DNA from: a virus
Length of the DNA: 64,000 nt
Strand: one strand, 5' to 3'
Virus record (IMG/VR): IMGVR_UViG_3300027976_000028
Location: 1-64,000 of that record
The notes under the pieces are model-generated. The model did not search any database. It saw nothing but the letters and a program-made list of their open reading frames with translations, and had not been told where the DNA came from. The first letter of the stretch is position 1. Each line of letters begins with the position of its first letter. Positions 29,928 through 39,568 of the stretch are shown piece after piece. The translations under genes were made by a program, and so were the position numbers.

Positions 29928-31912
29928 ATGTATGTAACCTCGACTCTAAACGTACCAGTACCTGTATAAGTTGGCATGTTGATATTTACTGTACGTCGAT
30001 CAAATGTAACTAATGATGTTTCTATATTATATATTCCAATTGCACTCCCGCCATGTTTACTAAACTGCCAAACAATTTCATCACCAACAATAACGGTAAA
30101 ATCTGGAGCAGCTACTAATTCTGTTAAGACAATAACACTAACATTAAGTATTCGTCGATTCTCGCTTATAATACCAATTGACGCATTCTCATGTGGCAAT
30201 GTGATATCATCAATAATTGTTCTTGCATCAACAGAAACACTTCGCTGCCCTCCAATTTTAACCCAACCTGACTCGGAACTTGGATATGTAAACAATGCCC
30301 ATTCGCCATTGCCATCATCGATGACATACGATTGATCGCCTACTAATGCGTTTAATGAGTCACGCGCCATAATATTTGCAACAACAACGGTGGCACTCGA
30401 CCGCAATCCTTGTTCAATTTGCAACCCAAGGGCAAAGTGCCCAGTCTGCCCGCTCATTACGCCAGCTGTGGTAATAAATTGCCCCTGTACATCACTTATT
30501 GTTAACGGGCCGCCGTCGTCTCTTGTTAATCTTAAAGAGAATGTCGTTGTATTTGCTGCGGTAAACTCATTCAACGACGAGATTGAAGTTAAACCACTAA
30601 AATTGTTGCCATTCTTATCAGGCTCGGTATTAACAATTGTAATACTGCCACCAACCGTGTTAGTTAATGTTAGCATTGTACCGCTGGCTGACGCTATTAG
30701 GTCAATGAGGCCGGCAGAATTGATATCAGTAACCATATCATTTATATCGGAAATGTCAACTTCGCCGTATGCAGCACTGCCGCTTGTAGTTGTTGTAAAA
30801 TTAACAACAACACTATTTATGGTTGCACTAAATGGTGCATACCCGCCAACCAGTCCATATGCCGATCCATTTATTGCAACGTCTGAGGTTGACAATGTTG
30901 CTGCGCCAACCTTGCTTGCAGTAATACTGTGATATGCAGTATTAGCATTTATAATATCAACTGCGTCATCTATTGTGTACGTACCATTTCCACTTTGTAA
31001 AGTCATCTGCAAACGATTAAATTCAATAACGTCACCGTCTGTACCAGTTGGATCAATACCAAGCCCCGTTGTAATGCTTGGATTAGCCAATTCAATTACC
31101 ATGTATATGGGTCGTCGACTTGCGTCACTCGTGGTTAGCGCACCAGATCCATCAATGCTTGGATATACATAATCTCCGATAACACCGGGCAAGTTTGGTA
31201 CAAAGTCAATAATACCATTTGCTGGCCGTAAAATAAACCCGTGCGGGCCCGGCCCGGGATGCACCACTGTGCCAATAAACTTTCCAACGTTGTTTGCATT
31301 ACTTAACGCAAAGAGACCATTATCAATGCAAATTGCATTGCCTTGTACAAAGCCATTGTCTTCCTGCTCAAGCAGGTAGTTAATAAGTGGATTTAAATAT
31401 TGGAATCGACTTTGTACGTTATCAGCAAAGTTTGCCGACGCAACACCTGGTAATGGGTCGAGCATTGGATACCCAAGTTCGTTAATTTGAAAGAATATAA
31501 CAGCACCCGGAGTTCCAAACATACCCCATCCAGCCGGATCGTTAAAAGTGTTATAGCGCAATCTATCTTCACATACCGCAACAATCATATTATTTGTTTT
31601 TGTCAAAATGCTCATAATCTGTAGCACCTTACCATCCTGCGCACCACTGACAAAATCCCCTACCTCAATGTCATGAGCATTAAACAGATATGGGATACGA
31701 GTTAAGTTTGACCCATGTGCTCGTTCATCAACTGAGAACGTTACTTCCCATTTATACGGCTGCGGATTATAGCCACCACTCCAGTACGGGTCTGTTATGT
31801 CGTTAGGGTACGGCCAACTTCCTAGACTTACAAACGACATGGCAGTGCCCGATAAAACCTTACTTGGTTTATTGAGTCCTACAAAGTTAGTTTTCCATGC
31901 ATGAATTGCCAT
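29924..31912 (-). CDS. Large appendage/adhesin protein
   Basis: 662 aa. Almost wholly beta-rich, with many Thr/Ser/Asn and Gly turns. The first 130 residues (WKTNFVGLNKPSKV, aromatic-rich) look like an attachment domain, the middle contains a repeat-like VDISDINDMV region, and the C-terminus is a beta domain ending in FRVEVTYI. No enzyme motif seen. Position beside a collagen-like protein suggests a tail fibre or tip. Confidence 0.6.
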   Translation of the reverse strand: MAIHAWKTNFVGLNKPSKVLSGTAMSFVSLGSWPYPNDITDPYWSGGYNPQPYKWEVTFSVDERAHGSNLTRIPYLFNAHDIEVGDFVSGAQDGKVLQIMSILTKTNNMIVAVCEDRLRYNTFNDPAGWGMFGTPGAVIFFQINELGYPMLDPLPGVASANFADNVQSRFQYLNPLINYLLEQEDNGFVQGNAICIDNGLFALSNANNVGKFIGTVVHPGPGPHGFILRPANGIIDFVPNLPGVIGDYVYPSIDGSGALTTSDASRRPIYMVIELANPSITTGLGIDPTGTDGDVIEFNRLQMTLQSGNGTYTIDDAVDIINANTAYHSITASKVGAATLSTSDVAINGSAYGLVGGYAPFSATINSVVVNFTTTTSGSAAYGEVDISDINDMVTDINSAGLIDLIASASGTMLTLTNTVGGSITIVNTEPDKNGNNFSGLTSISSLNEFTAANTTTFSLRLTRDDGGPLTISDVQGQFITTAGVMSGQTGHFALGLQIEQGLRSSATVVVANIMARDSLNALVGDQSYVIDDGNGEWALFTYPSSESGWVKIGGQRSVSVDARTIIDDITLPHENASIGIISENRRILNVSVIVLTELVAAPDFTVIVGDEIVWQFSKHGGSAIGIYNIETSLVTFDRRTVNINMPTYTGTGTFRVEVTYI

Positions 31913-32757
31913 TACACGCTACTTAATAAAAATTGGACTATACAATGTGTCGGTTGACCAAGAGCAGCCAACGCACCGGTAACTGTTTTTGTTAGTCCAA
32001 GCGTCATTGGATTTACTGAAGGACTAAACCCAGTAAATGCCGTCGGCGAACCACTTGTTCCACCTGCTGCTACAGACCTTGTAGGAAAATCACTAGCCAA
32101 TGCTCGTGTCAAATATACATTAGTTGTTGCCTGGTAACCATACACCTGTATACCCATTGGCGCAGTTGCGCTGCCATTGAATATAAATGTAACAGTTGCT
32201 ATACTTGCGCTTGCATCTGTAATAAGGGCACTAATTCCGCCGCCTAAAACGTTCACCCCACTCAAATTACCACTTGCATCATAGTTAATTCGCGCTGTTG
32301 CTTTATATGCCCCTTCTGTGCCAGGTATACCCTGCGCCCCTGTTGCACCGTTGGCTCCGGGCAACCCTGTTGCACCGTTGGCCCCATTGCTGCCTGGAAA
32401 GCCTGTAGCACCAGTAATTCCTTGTAAGCCTTGTTGACCCGGAAAGCCTCGTTGTCCATCCACTCCGTTTATACCAGGCAGTCCTCGAAAAGCCGCTGCT
32501 CCATCAATTCCCGGGTATCCGCGGAGGCCAGCTGCACCAGCTGCACCAGTTGCGCCAGCTGCACCAGCTGCACCAGTTGCGCCAGCTGCACCATCCACTC
32601 CGTCAATGCCAGGAGCACCATTGGTCCCATTGGTACCATTTATACCATGTACTACACGGTCGTCGAGTATTTCGAGAATCTCATCAGCAGTTAACCCAAG
32701 ACCGCTTCCGCCACTACCACCGCTAAATTGTCCACCTGAGCTTGCACGAATACCCAT
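31912..32757 (-). CDS. Collagen-like fibre protein
   Basis: 281 aa. Residues about 38-150 are Gly-X-Y triplets ([20 protein letters not shown]), a collagen-like triple-helix shaft, followed by a 130-residue beta C-terminal domain. The N-terminus has GGSGGSGL and a short acidic helix. Typical phage side-fibre plan. The stop and the next start share a base. Confidence 0.85.
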   Translation of the reverse strand: MGIRASSGGQFSGGSGGSGLGLTADEILEILDDRVVHGINGTNGTNGAPGIDGVDGAAGATGAAGAAGATGAAGAAGLRGYPGIDGAAAFRGLPGINGVDGQRGFPGQQGLQGITGATGFPGSNGANGATGLPGANGATGAQGIPGTEGAYKATARINYDASGNLSGVNVLGGGISALITDASASIATVTFIFNGSATAPMGIQVYGYQATTNVYLTRALASDFPTRSVAAGGTSGSPTAFTGFSPSVNPMTLGLTKTVTGALAALGQPTHCIVQFLLSSV

Positions 32758-32767
32758 TTTATTCTCC

Positions 32768-33124
32768 TTAAATACTCAGAACAACACGTTCAAAGTTGCC
32801 ACTTGTTAGTGCCACTCTTGCGCGGAGGTATACAAAGTTTCCAATAATATTGAAAGTTTTAACACCAGTTGTTGCTTCCTCATAATCTTCAAAGTCAAGC
32901 ACTGCTGCAAGTGTTACTGGAAACCAATCGTTGGCTCCAGGATTGTCGCTAAGTGAAGCATCTACATATATTCTGCCGATAAAATTTACAAGATAAAAGC
33001 CAACCGTATGCATACCATCAGAGTATCCATAATAGCCACTTGCGCGGCATGCTTCTCCTGTTTGAATCCCAAATTGATCTACAATAGCAGCAGGGTCTAG
33101 CATATTTTGTCCGCTTAAACTCAT
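32768..33124 (-). CDS. Small virion appendage protein
   Basis: 118 aa. Starts MSLSGQNMLDPAAIV; the middle has aromatic Gly-Tyr segments and the C-terminus is beta-rich (VYLRARVALTSG). Probably a structural partner of the collagen-like fibre. Confidence 0.5.
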   Translation of the reverse strand: MSLSGQNMLDPAAIVDQFGIQTGEACRASGYYGYSDGMHTVGFYLVNFIGRIYVDASLSDNPGANDWFPVTLAAVLDFEDYEEATTGVKTFNIIGNFVYLRARVALTSGNFERVVLSI

Positions 33125-33126
33125 TT

Positions 33127-33291
33127 TTATTCCTTGATTACTTCTACGATAACATCGGCGCCAACTAATTCCTGCACCACAGCTTCTAAACTTGCTGTTA
33201 GGTCTTCGTTAGCTAAATGATCAACGGTTGTGCCTTCTTTGTGCAGTTTGCTAAGTTTGATCACTATGATTTCTTCGTATATTTTTGCCAT
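33127..33291 (-). CDS. Small protein behind a regulatory hairpin
   Basis: 54 aa: MAKIYEEIIVIKLSKLHKEG, then VDHLANEDL and LEAVVQELVGADVIVEVIKE. Predicted strand-helix-helix-strand. Three bases from the fibre gene at 33124. Its ATG directly follows a hairpin/U-run like that at 24076. Confidence 0.6.
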   Translation of the reverse strand: MAKIYEEIIVIKLSKLHKEGTTVDHLANEDLTASLEAVVQELVGADVIVEVIKE

Positions 33292-33328
33292 AAAAAATGC
33301 CTCCAACTGTATTTAGCAGTTGGAGGCA
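33292..33328 (-). promoter_or_regulatory. Hairpin with late promoter in loop and SD in stem (copy 2)
   Basis: Minus strand: TGCCTCCAACTG, loop CTAAATA, CAGTTGGAGGCA (12-bp perfect stem), T6, ATG. The right arm carries GGAGG, eight bases from the ATG. Stem sequence differs from copy 1, yet loop, U-run and spacing are kept, which argues for selection. Confidence 0.8.
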
Positions 33329-33345
33329 CATATTGTCTTAAGAAT

Positions 33346-33984
33346 TTACGATGGTTTTCGTATTCGTTCAAATCGTTCAATGAAACCACCTAATTGTAGC
33401 CGTAACATAGCGGCTTCTGTATCATCTTTTAGATACAGGTACATGGGTTGCCCCCATGCATAAGTTGCATACATTCTGCCATCTTTGACAATCTGACCGA
33501 TCATACCAGCAGCAGCCCACCCATCTACGTCAAGGGTAGCAACAGCAGTTTTAAGCAGTGTTGGATCGGCATTTCTAAGCTTTTGGCTATACGGAATAAG
33601 CGCCCGTATTGGAAACTTGCCGTACCACGGAGTTGCCCGTATGACATCATGCACGTGATCTAATAGTAGCTCCTTACTTGCATCATTGGCCGGTGCCCAC
33701 AATTCAATAGCAAGGTGCCCATACGAACAAAGTACAGTATCAACTTCATCTTCAGTATGCAGAAATATACTTAGGTTCATTTCTCGACGAAATCCAAAGT
33801 CAGTAAACTTTGTTTGGCACCAACCCTTAATTCTATTGGATTCATCAAGCCGCATTATCCTATTACTGCGATTGTGTTTCCACGCACCTGGAATAATTCG
33901 ATCAGTCTCAATTGGCAATAGCTGTAAAATGACCTTGTAAGGCCACTTTTTCCAGTACAGTTTTTGAGTCGAATGTGTTTTCAT
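33346..33984 (-). CDS. Hypothetical protein, LRWG-like C-terminus
   Basis: 212 aa. Basic aromatic N-terminus (YWKKWPYKV), a central ELWAPANDASKELLLDHVHDVI region, and a C-terminal YLYLKDDTEAAMLRLQLGG that recalls the end motif of the 19.5-20.9 kb family. Overlaps the clpA stop. Function unknown. Confidence 0.55.
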   Translation of the reverse strand: MKTHSTQKLYWKKWPYKVILQLLPIETDRIIPGAWKHNRSNRIMRLDESNRIKGWCQTKFTDFGFRREMNLSIFLHTEDEVDTVLCSYGHLAIELWAPANDASKELLLDHVHDVIRATPWYGKFPIRALIPYSQKLRNADPTLLKTAVATLDVDGWAAAGMIGQIVKDGRMYATYAWGQPMYLYLKDDTEAAMLRLQLGGFIERFERIRKPS

Positions 33985-36203
33985 TATGAGATTTCAAGTT
34001 CACCATTGACAGTGTTAATACAGTGAGTATCGAGCCCATCTTTGATAATACGCTTGGCTATTGGTAACCGAATTTGCTCGTTAATTAACCGCTTCATTGG
34101 ACGAGCACCCATTGTTTCACTGTAACCGTGTTCAGCAAGGTAGTCTAACACTGCATCACAATATACAATGCTTTGATTTTGTTCAACAAGTTGTTCTCGG
34201 ATTTGAAGCATAAATTTATCAGCAACTCTACGGGCAATCTCACGTGGCAATCGATTAAACTTAACAATAGCATCAAGCCTATTTCTAAATTCCGGCGTAA
34301 AGAAACGCTTAACAGCATCATCTGAAGCAGAATCATTCAATCCGCCACCAAAGCCAATGACATTCTTCTCACTATCAGCAGCGCCAAGATTACTTGTTAG
34401 AATAACAAACGCATTACGGGCACTTGCTTGCTTATTATCGCTACCAGTAATAATGCCATGATCCATTAAGCCCAGCAAGACTTGAATTATGTCTGGGTGA
34501 GCTTTTTCAATTTCATCAAACAGTAATACGCAATTCGGAACACGGGTTAGTTCATTAATCAACTTTCCACTACCAGCCTTACCTTCACCATAACCAACAT
34601 AGCCAGGCGGTGAGCCAATCAATGACGCAATCTTGTGGGATTCTTTGTATTCGCTCATATCAAAGCGGATAACTTCCATTCCCAATCCAAGTCCCAATTG
34701 TAGTGCCAATTCAGACTTACCAGTTCCAGTTGGTCCCACAAACAGGAAGTTTGCCATTGGGCGATTTACTTCTTTTAATCCAGACTTGGCAATATACACC
34801 ATGTTCATTAAACGTTCAATTGCTTCATCTTGGCCAAATACGTTTGTACGCATACGGCTTTCGAGGTCAGCAACTGCTACGTTCTTTTGTTCGCCAAGTT
34901 GTTCTAAAGGAATACGTGTAATCTCGCTTAGTTCCTTACGGATATCATCAGCTGTTAGTTCAGTACCTTCGGCTGCATTAGTAACACGCAACCTTGACAT
35001 AGCGGCGTCGATAATATCAATTGCTTTGTCGGGTAACTTCTTGTCTAACATATACTTCATTGACAAGTCAATGGCGAGATCAATTGCAGTATCGCCAATT
35101 GTTAGTTTGTGATATGCACTATAAATTGGGGCGACTCGTCGCATTAGAGTTTGAGTGTCAGTAACTGACATTTCTTCAATGTCAATCTTTGTAAACCGAC
35201 GCAGTAAAGCACGATCCTTGTCGAAGTGTTCGCGGAATTCTTCGTATGTGGTACTGCCGATGCATCTCAATCTACCCTTTTCCAAACTTGGTTTTAGTAA
35301 GTTAGCAACGTCCATGCTACTCCCCCCGCCAGCCCCTGCGCCCATAATCATATGGATTTCATCAATGAACAGAATAGCATCTTCGCGCTCTTCTAATGCC
35401 TCAAGGACTTGTTGCATACGTTCTTCAAAGTCGCCGCGGTATTTTGTACCAGCAAGCAATTTCCCGATGTCTAAACTGTAGATAGTTTTACCCTTTAGTA
35501 CCGTTGGTACTTCATCACGAACAATAGCAACTGCAAGGCCTTCTACAATTTGAGTTTTGCCAACACCTGGTTCGCCAACCATAATGGCATTGTTCTTCTT
35601 CTTGCGAGTAAGTGTCTGAGCCAGACGGAACACTTCTTTCTCACGACCAATCAATGGATCTATTAATTTTGCCTCGGCACTTTTATTGAGGTTAGTAGTG
35701 TATTTGTTTAGGATCCTTTCACCGTCGCGCCTCTTAACATTACTGCTTTCCTTACTATGGCCATCCTTTAATTTTCCAACGTAGTTAATCAATATTTCTT
35801 TAGTGATACCATTTTTCGCCAGAAAGAAATTAGCATGACTGTTCTTTTCAGTAGCAATACTTATTAGTAAGTCAAGTGGTTCCATATGACCCCTGCCGGT
35901 AAAGATGGCTTGGGTATACGCTCGGTTGAAGCATCGTTCAAGTGTAGCAGTTTTGCGTGGCTTAGTAATGCCCTCTACTCGAATATCATCTTGCTCTAGT
36001 AACCAAGCATCAATTTCATCCCGTAACTCAGTAACATCTACATCCAATTCTTTGAGAGTGTCCCTTACTTCATCATCGTCAAGCATGACGCGCAGGATGT
36101 GTTCCAGCGTAACATATTCGTGTTCGCGGCTCAGCGCGTCTTGAAATGCCCGTGCAATCACCTCGTTAATTCGTCCGTTATTGTTCTCATTTTCTTGACT
36201 CAT
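33984..36203 (-). CDS. clpA: ClpA-type AAA+ unfoldase
   Basis: 739 aa, close to bacterial ClpA (about 758). Clp N-domain (about 1-150), then two AAA+ modules: Walker A GEPGVGKT and Walker B LFIDEIH; second Walker A GPTGTGKS and LLFDEIEKAHP. Pore loops KYRGDFE and GYVGYG are present, and FRNRLDAIVKF is intact. Where ClpA has its ClpP-docking IGL loop, this protein has IGF, so docking on host ClpP is likely. No ClpP gene is in the window. Own early promoter at 36239. Confidence 0.92.
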   Translation of the reverse strand: MSQENENNNGRINEVIARAFQDALSREHEYVTLEHILRVMLDDDEVRDTLKELDVDVTELRDEIDAWLLEQDDIRVEGITKPRKTATLERCFNRAYTQAIFTGRGHMEPLDLLISIATEKNSHANFFLAKNGITKEILINYVGKLKDGHSKESSNVKRRDGERILNKYTTNLNKSAEAKLIDPLIGREKEVFRLAQTLTRKKKNNAIMVGEPGVGKTQIVEGLAVAIVRDEVPTVLKGKTIYSLDIGKLLAGTKYRGDFEERMQQVLEALEEREDAILFIDEIHMIMGAGAGGGSSMDVANLLKPSLEKGRLRCIGSTTYEEFREHFDKDRALLRRFTKIDIEEMSVTDTQTLMRRVAPIYSAYHKLTIGDTAIDLAIDLSMKYMLDKKLPDKAIDIIDAAMSRLRVTNAAEGTELTADDIRKELSEITRIPLEQLGEQKNVAVADLESRMRTNVFGQDEAIERLMNMVYIAKSGLKEVNRPMANFLFVGPTGTGKSELALQLGLGLGMEVIRFDMSEYKESHKIASLIGSPPGYVGYGEGKAGSGKLINELTRVPNCVLLFDEIEKAHPDIIQVLLGLMDHGIITGSDNKQASARNAFVILTSNLGAADSEKNVIGFGGGLNDSASDDAVKRFFTPEFRNRLDAIVKFNRLPREIARRVADKFMLQIREQLVEQNQSIVYCDAVLDYLAEHGYSETMGARPMKRLINEQIRLPIAKRIIKDGLDTHCINTVNGELEIS

Positions 36204-36238
36204 TTATTACCTCTTCGTTAAGTTGGATAGCATAGCGT

Positions 36239-36267
36239 AGTTTACACTATTTTATTTATTATGTCAA
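36239..36267 (-). promoter_or_regulatory. Sigma70 early promoter for clpA
   Basis: TTGACA, 17-base spacer, TAAACT, inside the 3' end of the DnaJ-like gene. Confidence 0.75.
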
Positions 36268-37081
36268 GCACGGTCCTGCTCATATCGTCTTGCTCAAGTT
36301 TTGGGATCAGTACATCTAAAATTAAGAACGCATTACCATTTTTCTCTGTACCTCGTATGCGGAATCCACGGTCACGAAGCCGTAATTGTGAACAATGTTG
36401 TGTCCCTGGTGGCACGTTGACTTCAAGGTCCTTCCCATCAATAGTTTTAATGGTTATTGTTGCGCCAAACATTGCCTGCCATACTGTAATTTTAACAGTA
36501 GCAACTAAATTGCGCCCATCGTTAAGAGTCCATACTGTGTGATCAAGTATAACAATGCGTACATATAAATCGCCAGCGGATTTGCCATTTATAACTGCGC
36601 TACCTAATCCAGCATATCTAACCTTAATATCCGTTGTTGACCCTGGAGGAAACTTAATAGACATCTGTTTTTTATTGCCTTCTGGATCAGTAAAATCAAT
36701 GTCCTTCTCAAATCCAGAATGAGCTTCTTCTAATGTACAAGGTACGCTAATGTGAAAATCAGGATTTGTAATTGATGCAGCAGCGTGGTGGTTTCTAAAC
36801 TCGTCAAAGTTGAAATTGAAAGCTCCGCCGTTCCCACGAGTTTTAAACAGATCATGCAAATTTGCGAAGCCATCACCGTTACGTGTATAGTCGCGGAACT
36901 CATTGTTGTCTGATTGGGCCTTACCAGACAAAATAGCTTCGTATGCTTCATTAACTTTTTTAAATTCTGCTTCGTTACCCCCTTTGTCTGGGTGGTGTTT
37001 TTGGGCGGCCCGGCGATACGCCTTTTTAACCTCGTCAGCAGTTGCACCAGCAGTAAGGCCTAATATTTCGTAATAGTTCAT
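36242..37081 (-). CDS. DnaJ-like co-chaperone (class B)
   Basis: 279 aa. J domain 1-65 with the essential HPD (KHHPDKGG), Gly/Phe-containing linker (about 70-100), then two C-terminal substrate-binding beta domains. No CxxCxGxG zinc region, so it resembles CbpA rather than DnaJ. It should recruit host DnaK. The -10 of its promoter ends eight bases before the ATG, so the mRNA has at most one leader base. Confidence 0.88.
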   Translation of the reverse strand: MNYYEILGLTAGATADEVKKAYRRAAQKHHPDKGGNEAEFKKVNEAYEAILSGKAQSDNNEFRDYTRNGDGFANLHDLFKTRGNGGAFNFNFDEFRNHHAAASITNPDFHISVPCTLEEAHSGFEKDIDFTDPEGNKKQMSIKFPPGSTTDIKVRYAGLGSAVINGKSAGDLYVRIVILDHTVWTLNDGRNLVATVKITVWQAMFGATITIKTIDGKDLEVNVPPGTQHCSQLRLRDRGFRIRGTEKNGNAFLILDVLIPKLEQDDMSRTVLDIINKIV

Positions 37082-37088
37082 AACTTAT

Positions 37089-37117
37089 ATTATACTACCA
37101 TATGCGGCAGCAGTCAA
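37089..37117 (-). promoter_or_regulatory. Sigma70 early promoter, leaderless
   Basis: TTGACT, 17-base spacer, TATAAT; predicted start at 37082, one base before the DnaJ ATG. Confidence 0.75.
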
Positions 37118-37120
37118 CCG

Positions 37121-37387
37121 CTACTTCACTGATTCGAAAATCTTCTTCTGTTCAGCGTACCACTCATTCCATGCTTCTACTTTAATACCGCATTCGTAAT
37201 ATGTAGTAAAGTTTTCCGTTGTTATTCGTGCAATATCGCTTAGTTTGGCATCATCGTTTAATTTCTTCAATGGCGGGCAAGGCACAGTGACTTCCTTCCC
37301 CGGTGGTCCCGGAAATAACACTGTTACTGGAACAGATGTTGCACATGCTGAAATGAATACAGTACATAAAATGATTATATATTTCAT
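37121..37387 (-). CDS. Outer-membrane spanin lipoprotein (Rz1-like)
   Basis: 88 aa. Signal sequence with lipobox (FISAC, Cys at about 15), Pro-rich stretch (FPGPPGKEVTVPCPP) and a helical C-terminus. Overlaps the inner-membrane spanin gene by 4 bases, as spanin pairs do. With it, it would fuse the inner and outer membranes at lysis. Confidence 0.75.
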   Translation of the reverse strand: MKYIIILCTVFISACATSVPVTVLFPGPPGKEVTVPCPPLKKLNDDAKLSDIARITTENFTTYYECGIKVEAWNEWYAEQKKIFESVK

Positions 37388-37860
37388 TTTTGTTTCTTTG
37401 CATCCTTTAGTGGTGCAGATGCTGCATCATTATATACTTTAATAAATTCATCTGGAATTACACACTGATTATCATATTTGATAATCTCACGATCAACATA
37501 CTTAATTATATCTTTGCCGCGTTGTTTAACTATTCTTGTTTTAGTTATCACTTTAGTTTCAATTTGTACAATTACTTCTTTGCTTTTTCCTTCTGCAATA
37601 ACAACTCGAGCCTCAACCTCCTTAACCCGTTCTCGCCATACCTGTTCAGTTTTCATACCACCAAACAAATATACTCCTAACGTTAGTACAAGAACAGAGA
37701 CAATTTGTAATAACTTTGAATATGCCCGTAACGGTGGAACATATTTCAATACTGGGTCAAGAATAAAGAAACTAACAACAACTCCGACGATACCCATAAG
37801 AAGTATGGCATTAACGATGAATACCATAAAGGAGTTTGGAAGTATTGTAAGAAGCCACAT
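37384..37860 (-). CDS. Inner-membrane spanin (Rz-like)
   Basis: 158 aa. Two hydrophobic segments (about 8-34 and 46-66), then a charged coiled-coil (VKEVEARVVIAEGKSKEVIVQIE) and a Rz-like end with a single Cys (DNQCVIPDEFIKVYNDAASAP). Rz usually has one membrane helix; the extra one could add holin-like behaviour (speculative). Confidence 0.7.
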   Translation of the reverse strand: MWLLTILPNSFMVFIVNAILLMGIVGVVVSFFILDPVLKYVPPLRAYSKLLQIVSVLVLTLGVYLFGGMKTEQVWRERVKEVEARVVIAEGKSKEVIVQIETKVITKTRIVKQRGKDIIKYVDREIIKYDNQCVIPDEFIKVYNDAASAPLKDAKKQK

Positions 37861-37863
37861 AAA

Positions 37864-38079
37864 TTATTTGTGCCTGTACGTAATACGGCCCTTTGTTAAA
37901 TCGTACGGGCTCATAACAACATCAACTGTGTCACCCAATATAATAGCAATTCGATTCATTCGTAATCTCCCAGCCAAGTGTCCCAATATTTCAACACCAT
38001 TCTCGAGTTTTAATTTAAATATAGTGTTTGGGAGTAGTTCTAATACTTCTCCCTTAAGTGTAAATCCTTCTTCTTTCAT
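37864..38079 (-). CDS. infA: Translation initiation factor IF-1
   Basis: 71 aa, full length. OB-fold sequence [21 protein letters not shown], then [21 protein letters not shown] and the family-ending [15 protein letters not shown] line up with bacterial IF-1 throughout. IF-1 sits in the ribosomal A site during initiation. AAGGA lies just before the ATG. Rare in phages, and found here with a phage bS21 gene. Confidence 0.93.
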   Translation of the reverse strand: MKEEGFTLKGEVLELLPNTIFKLKLENGVEILGHLAGRLRMNRIAIILGDTVDVVMSPYDLTKGRITYRHK

Positions 38080-38085
38080 TTGTCC

Positions 38086-38646
38086 TTAGTACTTTGCAAG
38101 ATTTTTCATTCGTATATACCACTCGCGGCTCTCGGGGGGGAGTGCATAAATTTTCGGATCTTGTATAACAACCGCAGTTAGTTCTCCAATATTTAAATCA
38201 GCACGTTCACCGTCCATGCCAATAAATTTCCATTCTTGTTTGTCGGTTGTTTTGCTTATATCATTAACGATATCAATGATTTTCTGACATAGCCCTGCAG
38301 CCCTTTGCAATTCAATGTACACGTGGAACTTACCATCAGGATCACTTGCATCACTTACCTCTACATCGTCTATGGAGTTAATTGACCACTCTAAGTATGC
38401 ACCTAGATCAGTTGCAGCATCCTGCGAAGCAGCCTTAAATGCCACTACGACAGTATCTGCGTCAGTGTCCATTTTAGACTTATAACGGTCGATCTCAATT
38501 AATTCGTCGATCATATCACGCAGATCACCAGACCGAAGATTTTCTCTTAGAATGTACTTTTTTACTTTAGGGTGGTTCATGTGATATTTAGCAAACTCAG
38601 TAGTATTATATAATAAACCAGATTTAATGTCAATGTTTCGTCCCAT
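38086..38646 (-). CDS. Hypothetical protein
   Basis: 186 aa from the ATG at 38646; an upstream ATG would only translate the homing-endonuclease leader backwards. Helical N-terminus, then alpha/beta with TVVVAFKAASQDAATDLG and KFHVYIELQRAAGLCQKIIDIV. The mobile leader begins within 30 bases of the start, so the gene's own promoter may have been displaced. Confidence 0.55.
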   Translation of the reverse strand: MGRNIDIKSGLLYNTTEFAKYHMNHPKVKKYILRENLRSGDLRDMIDELIEIDRYKSKMDTDADTVVVAFKAASQDAATDLGAYLEWSINSIDDVEVSDASDPDGKFHVYIELQRAAGLCQKIIDIVNDISKTTDKQEWKFIGMDGERADLNIGELTAVVIQDPKIYALPPESREWYIRMKNLAKY

Positions 38647-38674
38647 ATTATGGTAAAATCGAGCTCGTGTTTGA

Positions 38675-38746
38675 CTAAATAGAATAGGTGACAGCCGCGG
38701 TATTGAGCCACCCGCTGTCATTAGTCAACCCAGATTAAAGGATTAT
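38675..38746 (+). repeat. Homing-endonuclease leader, copy A
   Basis: CTAAATA (38675), TGACAGC (38689) pairing with GCTGTCA (38714-38720), TTAGTCAACC, then AAAGGATTAT before the ATG. Same layout as copies at 13561 and 46089. Confidence 0.8.
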
Positions 38747-38902
38747 ATGACCAACGAAACTATTTATGCAGCCACTTTCTATGTTTATGCTTACATACGA
38801 AAACATGACTCTATTACTGCCAAAGCAGGTAAAGGCAGAACTCACACAGATGAGACCAAACAAAAGATGCGAGATGCCTATGCAAGTCGCAAAAAATCTT
38901 AG
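38747..38902 (+). pseudogene. Remnant of a GIY-YIG/NUMOD3 homing endonuclease (copy A)
   Basis: 51 codons. The first 27 (MTNETIYAATFYVYAYIR, then TAKAGK) parallel the intact copy at 46159, but the frame then jumps to a terminal NUMOD3 piece (RTHTDETKQKMRDAYASRKKS), so about 195 internal residues are missing. Deletion product; still has an intact leader and ribosome site. Confidence 0.75.
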
Positions 38903-39414
38903 GCCTGTACTTTATCGTCTTGCAGTGGGTCTAAAGTGTTGAGTTCCTCATCATACGCAGTTTCTACTGAATCTGCATCAATGTCCTCTGCATCCTTCAA
39001 ATCCTCAGTGATATTTAATAATTGTTTTGGCATTCTGATATTTACAAGCCATACGGACTTGTATTCAATTCGAGGAATATGATCGCCTTCCTTGGTAATG
39101 ATAATATCGTTAGGTCCTTTAACTTTTACAAAAGTCTCGAACTTATCCTTGCCCATCTTCACCTTACACCCGCTCTTAATCAGACGCATAGCAGCGTCAG
39201 GATCAGGCATCATTTTGTTTGGATACATTAACGTTAGTTCGACCCAATGACGCTCAATAAATGGGCCGTCAACAATTTCACCATATAACCAATTGTCATA
39301 TGCATACACATCCATACGATCAAAAATACGGTCAATCTCGCATAGCGTGTCAATAACGTTAGAAGAATTGTGAATTGAATCGAGATTCTTATAGATAGAG
39401 TTTTGTTTTGGCAT
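38899..39414 (-). CDS. Late protein, unknown (possibly virion)
   Basis: 171 aa from the ATG at 39414 (MPKQNSIYKNLD); an upstream start would run through a late promoter. Acidic C-terminus, a Trp-containing centre (DNWLYGEIVDGPFIERHWVEL) and basic KMGKDKF. The late motif suggests a structural role. Family not recognised. Confidence 0.6.
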   Translation of the reverse strand: MPKQNSIYKNLDSIHNSSNVIDTLCEIDRIFDRMDVYAYDNWLYGEIVDGPFIERHWVELTLMYPNKMMPDPDAAMRLIKSGCKVKMGKDKFETFVKVKGPNDIIITKEGDHIPRIEYKSVWLVNIRMPKQLLNITEDLKDAEDIDADSVETAYDEELNTLDPLQDDKVQA

Positions 39415-39422
39415 CGTACTCT

Positions 39423-39429
39423 TATTTAG
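39423..39429 (-). promoter_or_regulatory. Late promoter motif CTAAATA
   Basis: Eight bases before the ATG at 39414. Confidence 0.5.
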
Positions 39430-39568
39430 CAGTTTGTTGCCATAACCACGCCCGGTTAACAGATATAGGTAAATAATTTTGGTGCAGCAATGCACTAAAA
39501 CCCGCAAACGGGTGACACTAAATTTAAGATAATCATAACCACCCGTCAATGTAAAAACCGGAGTCTGA

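Noticed and set aside
38647-38721. N-terminal extension of the gene at 38086
   Set aside because: The extra codons are the reverse strand of the mobile endonuclease leader, not part of the protein.
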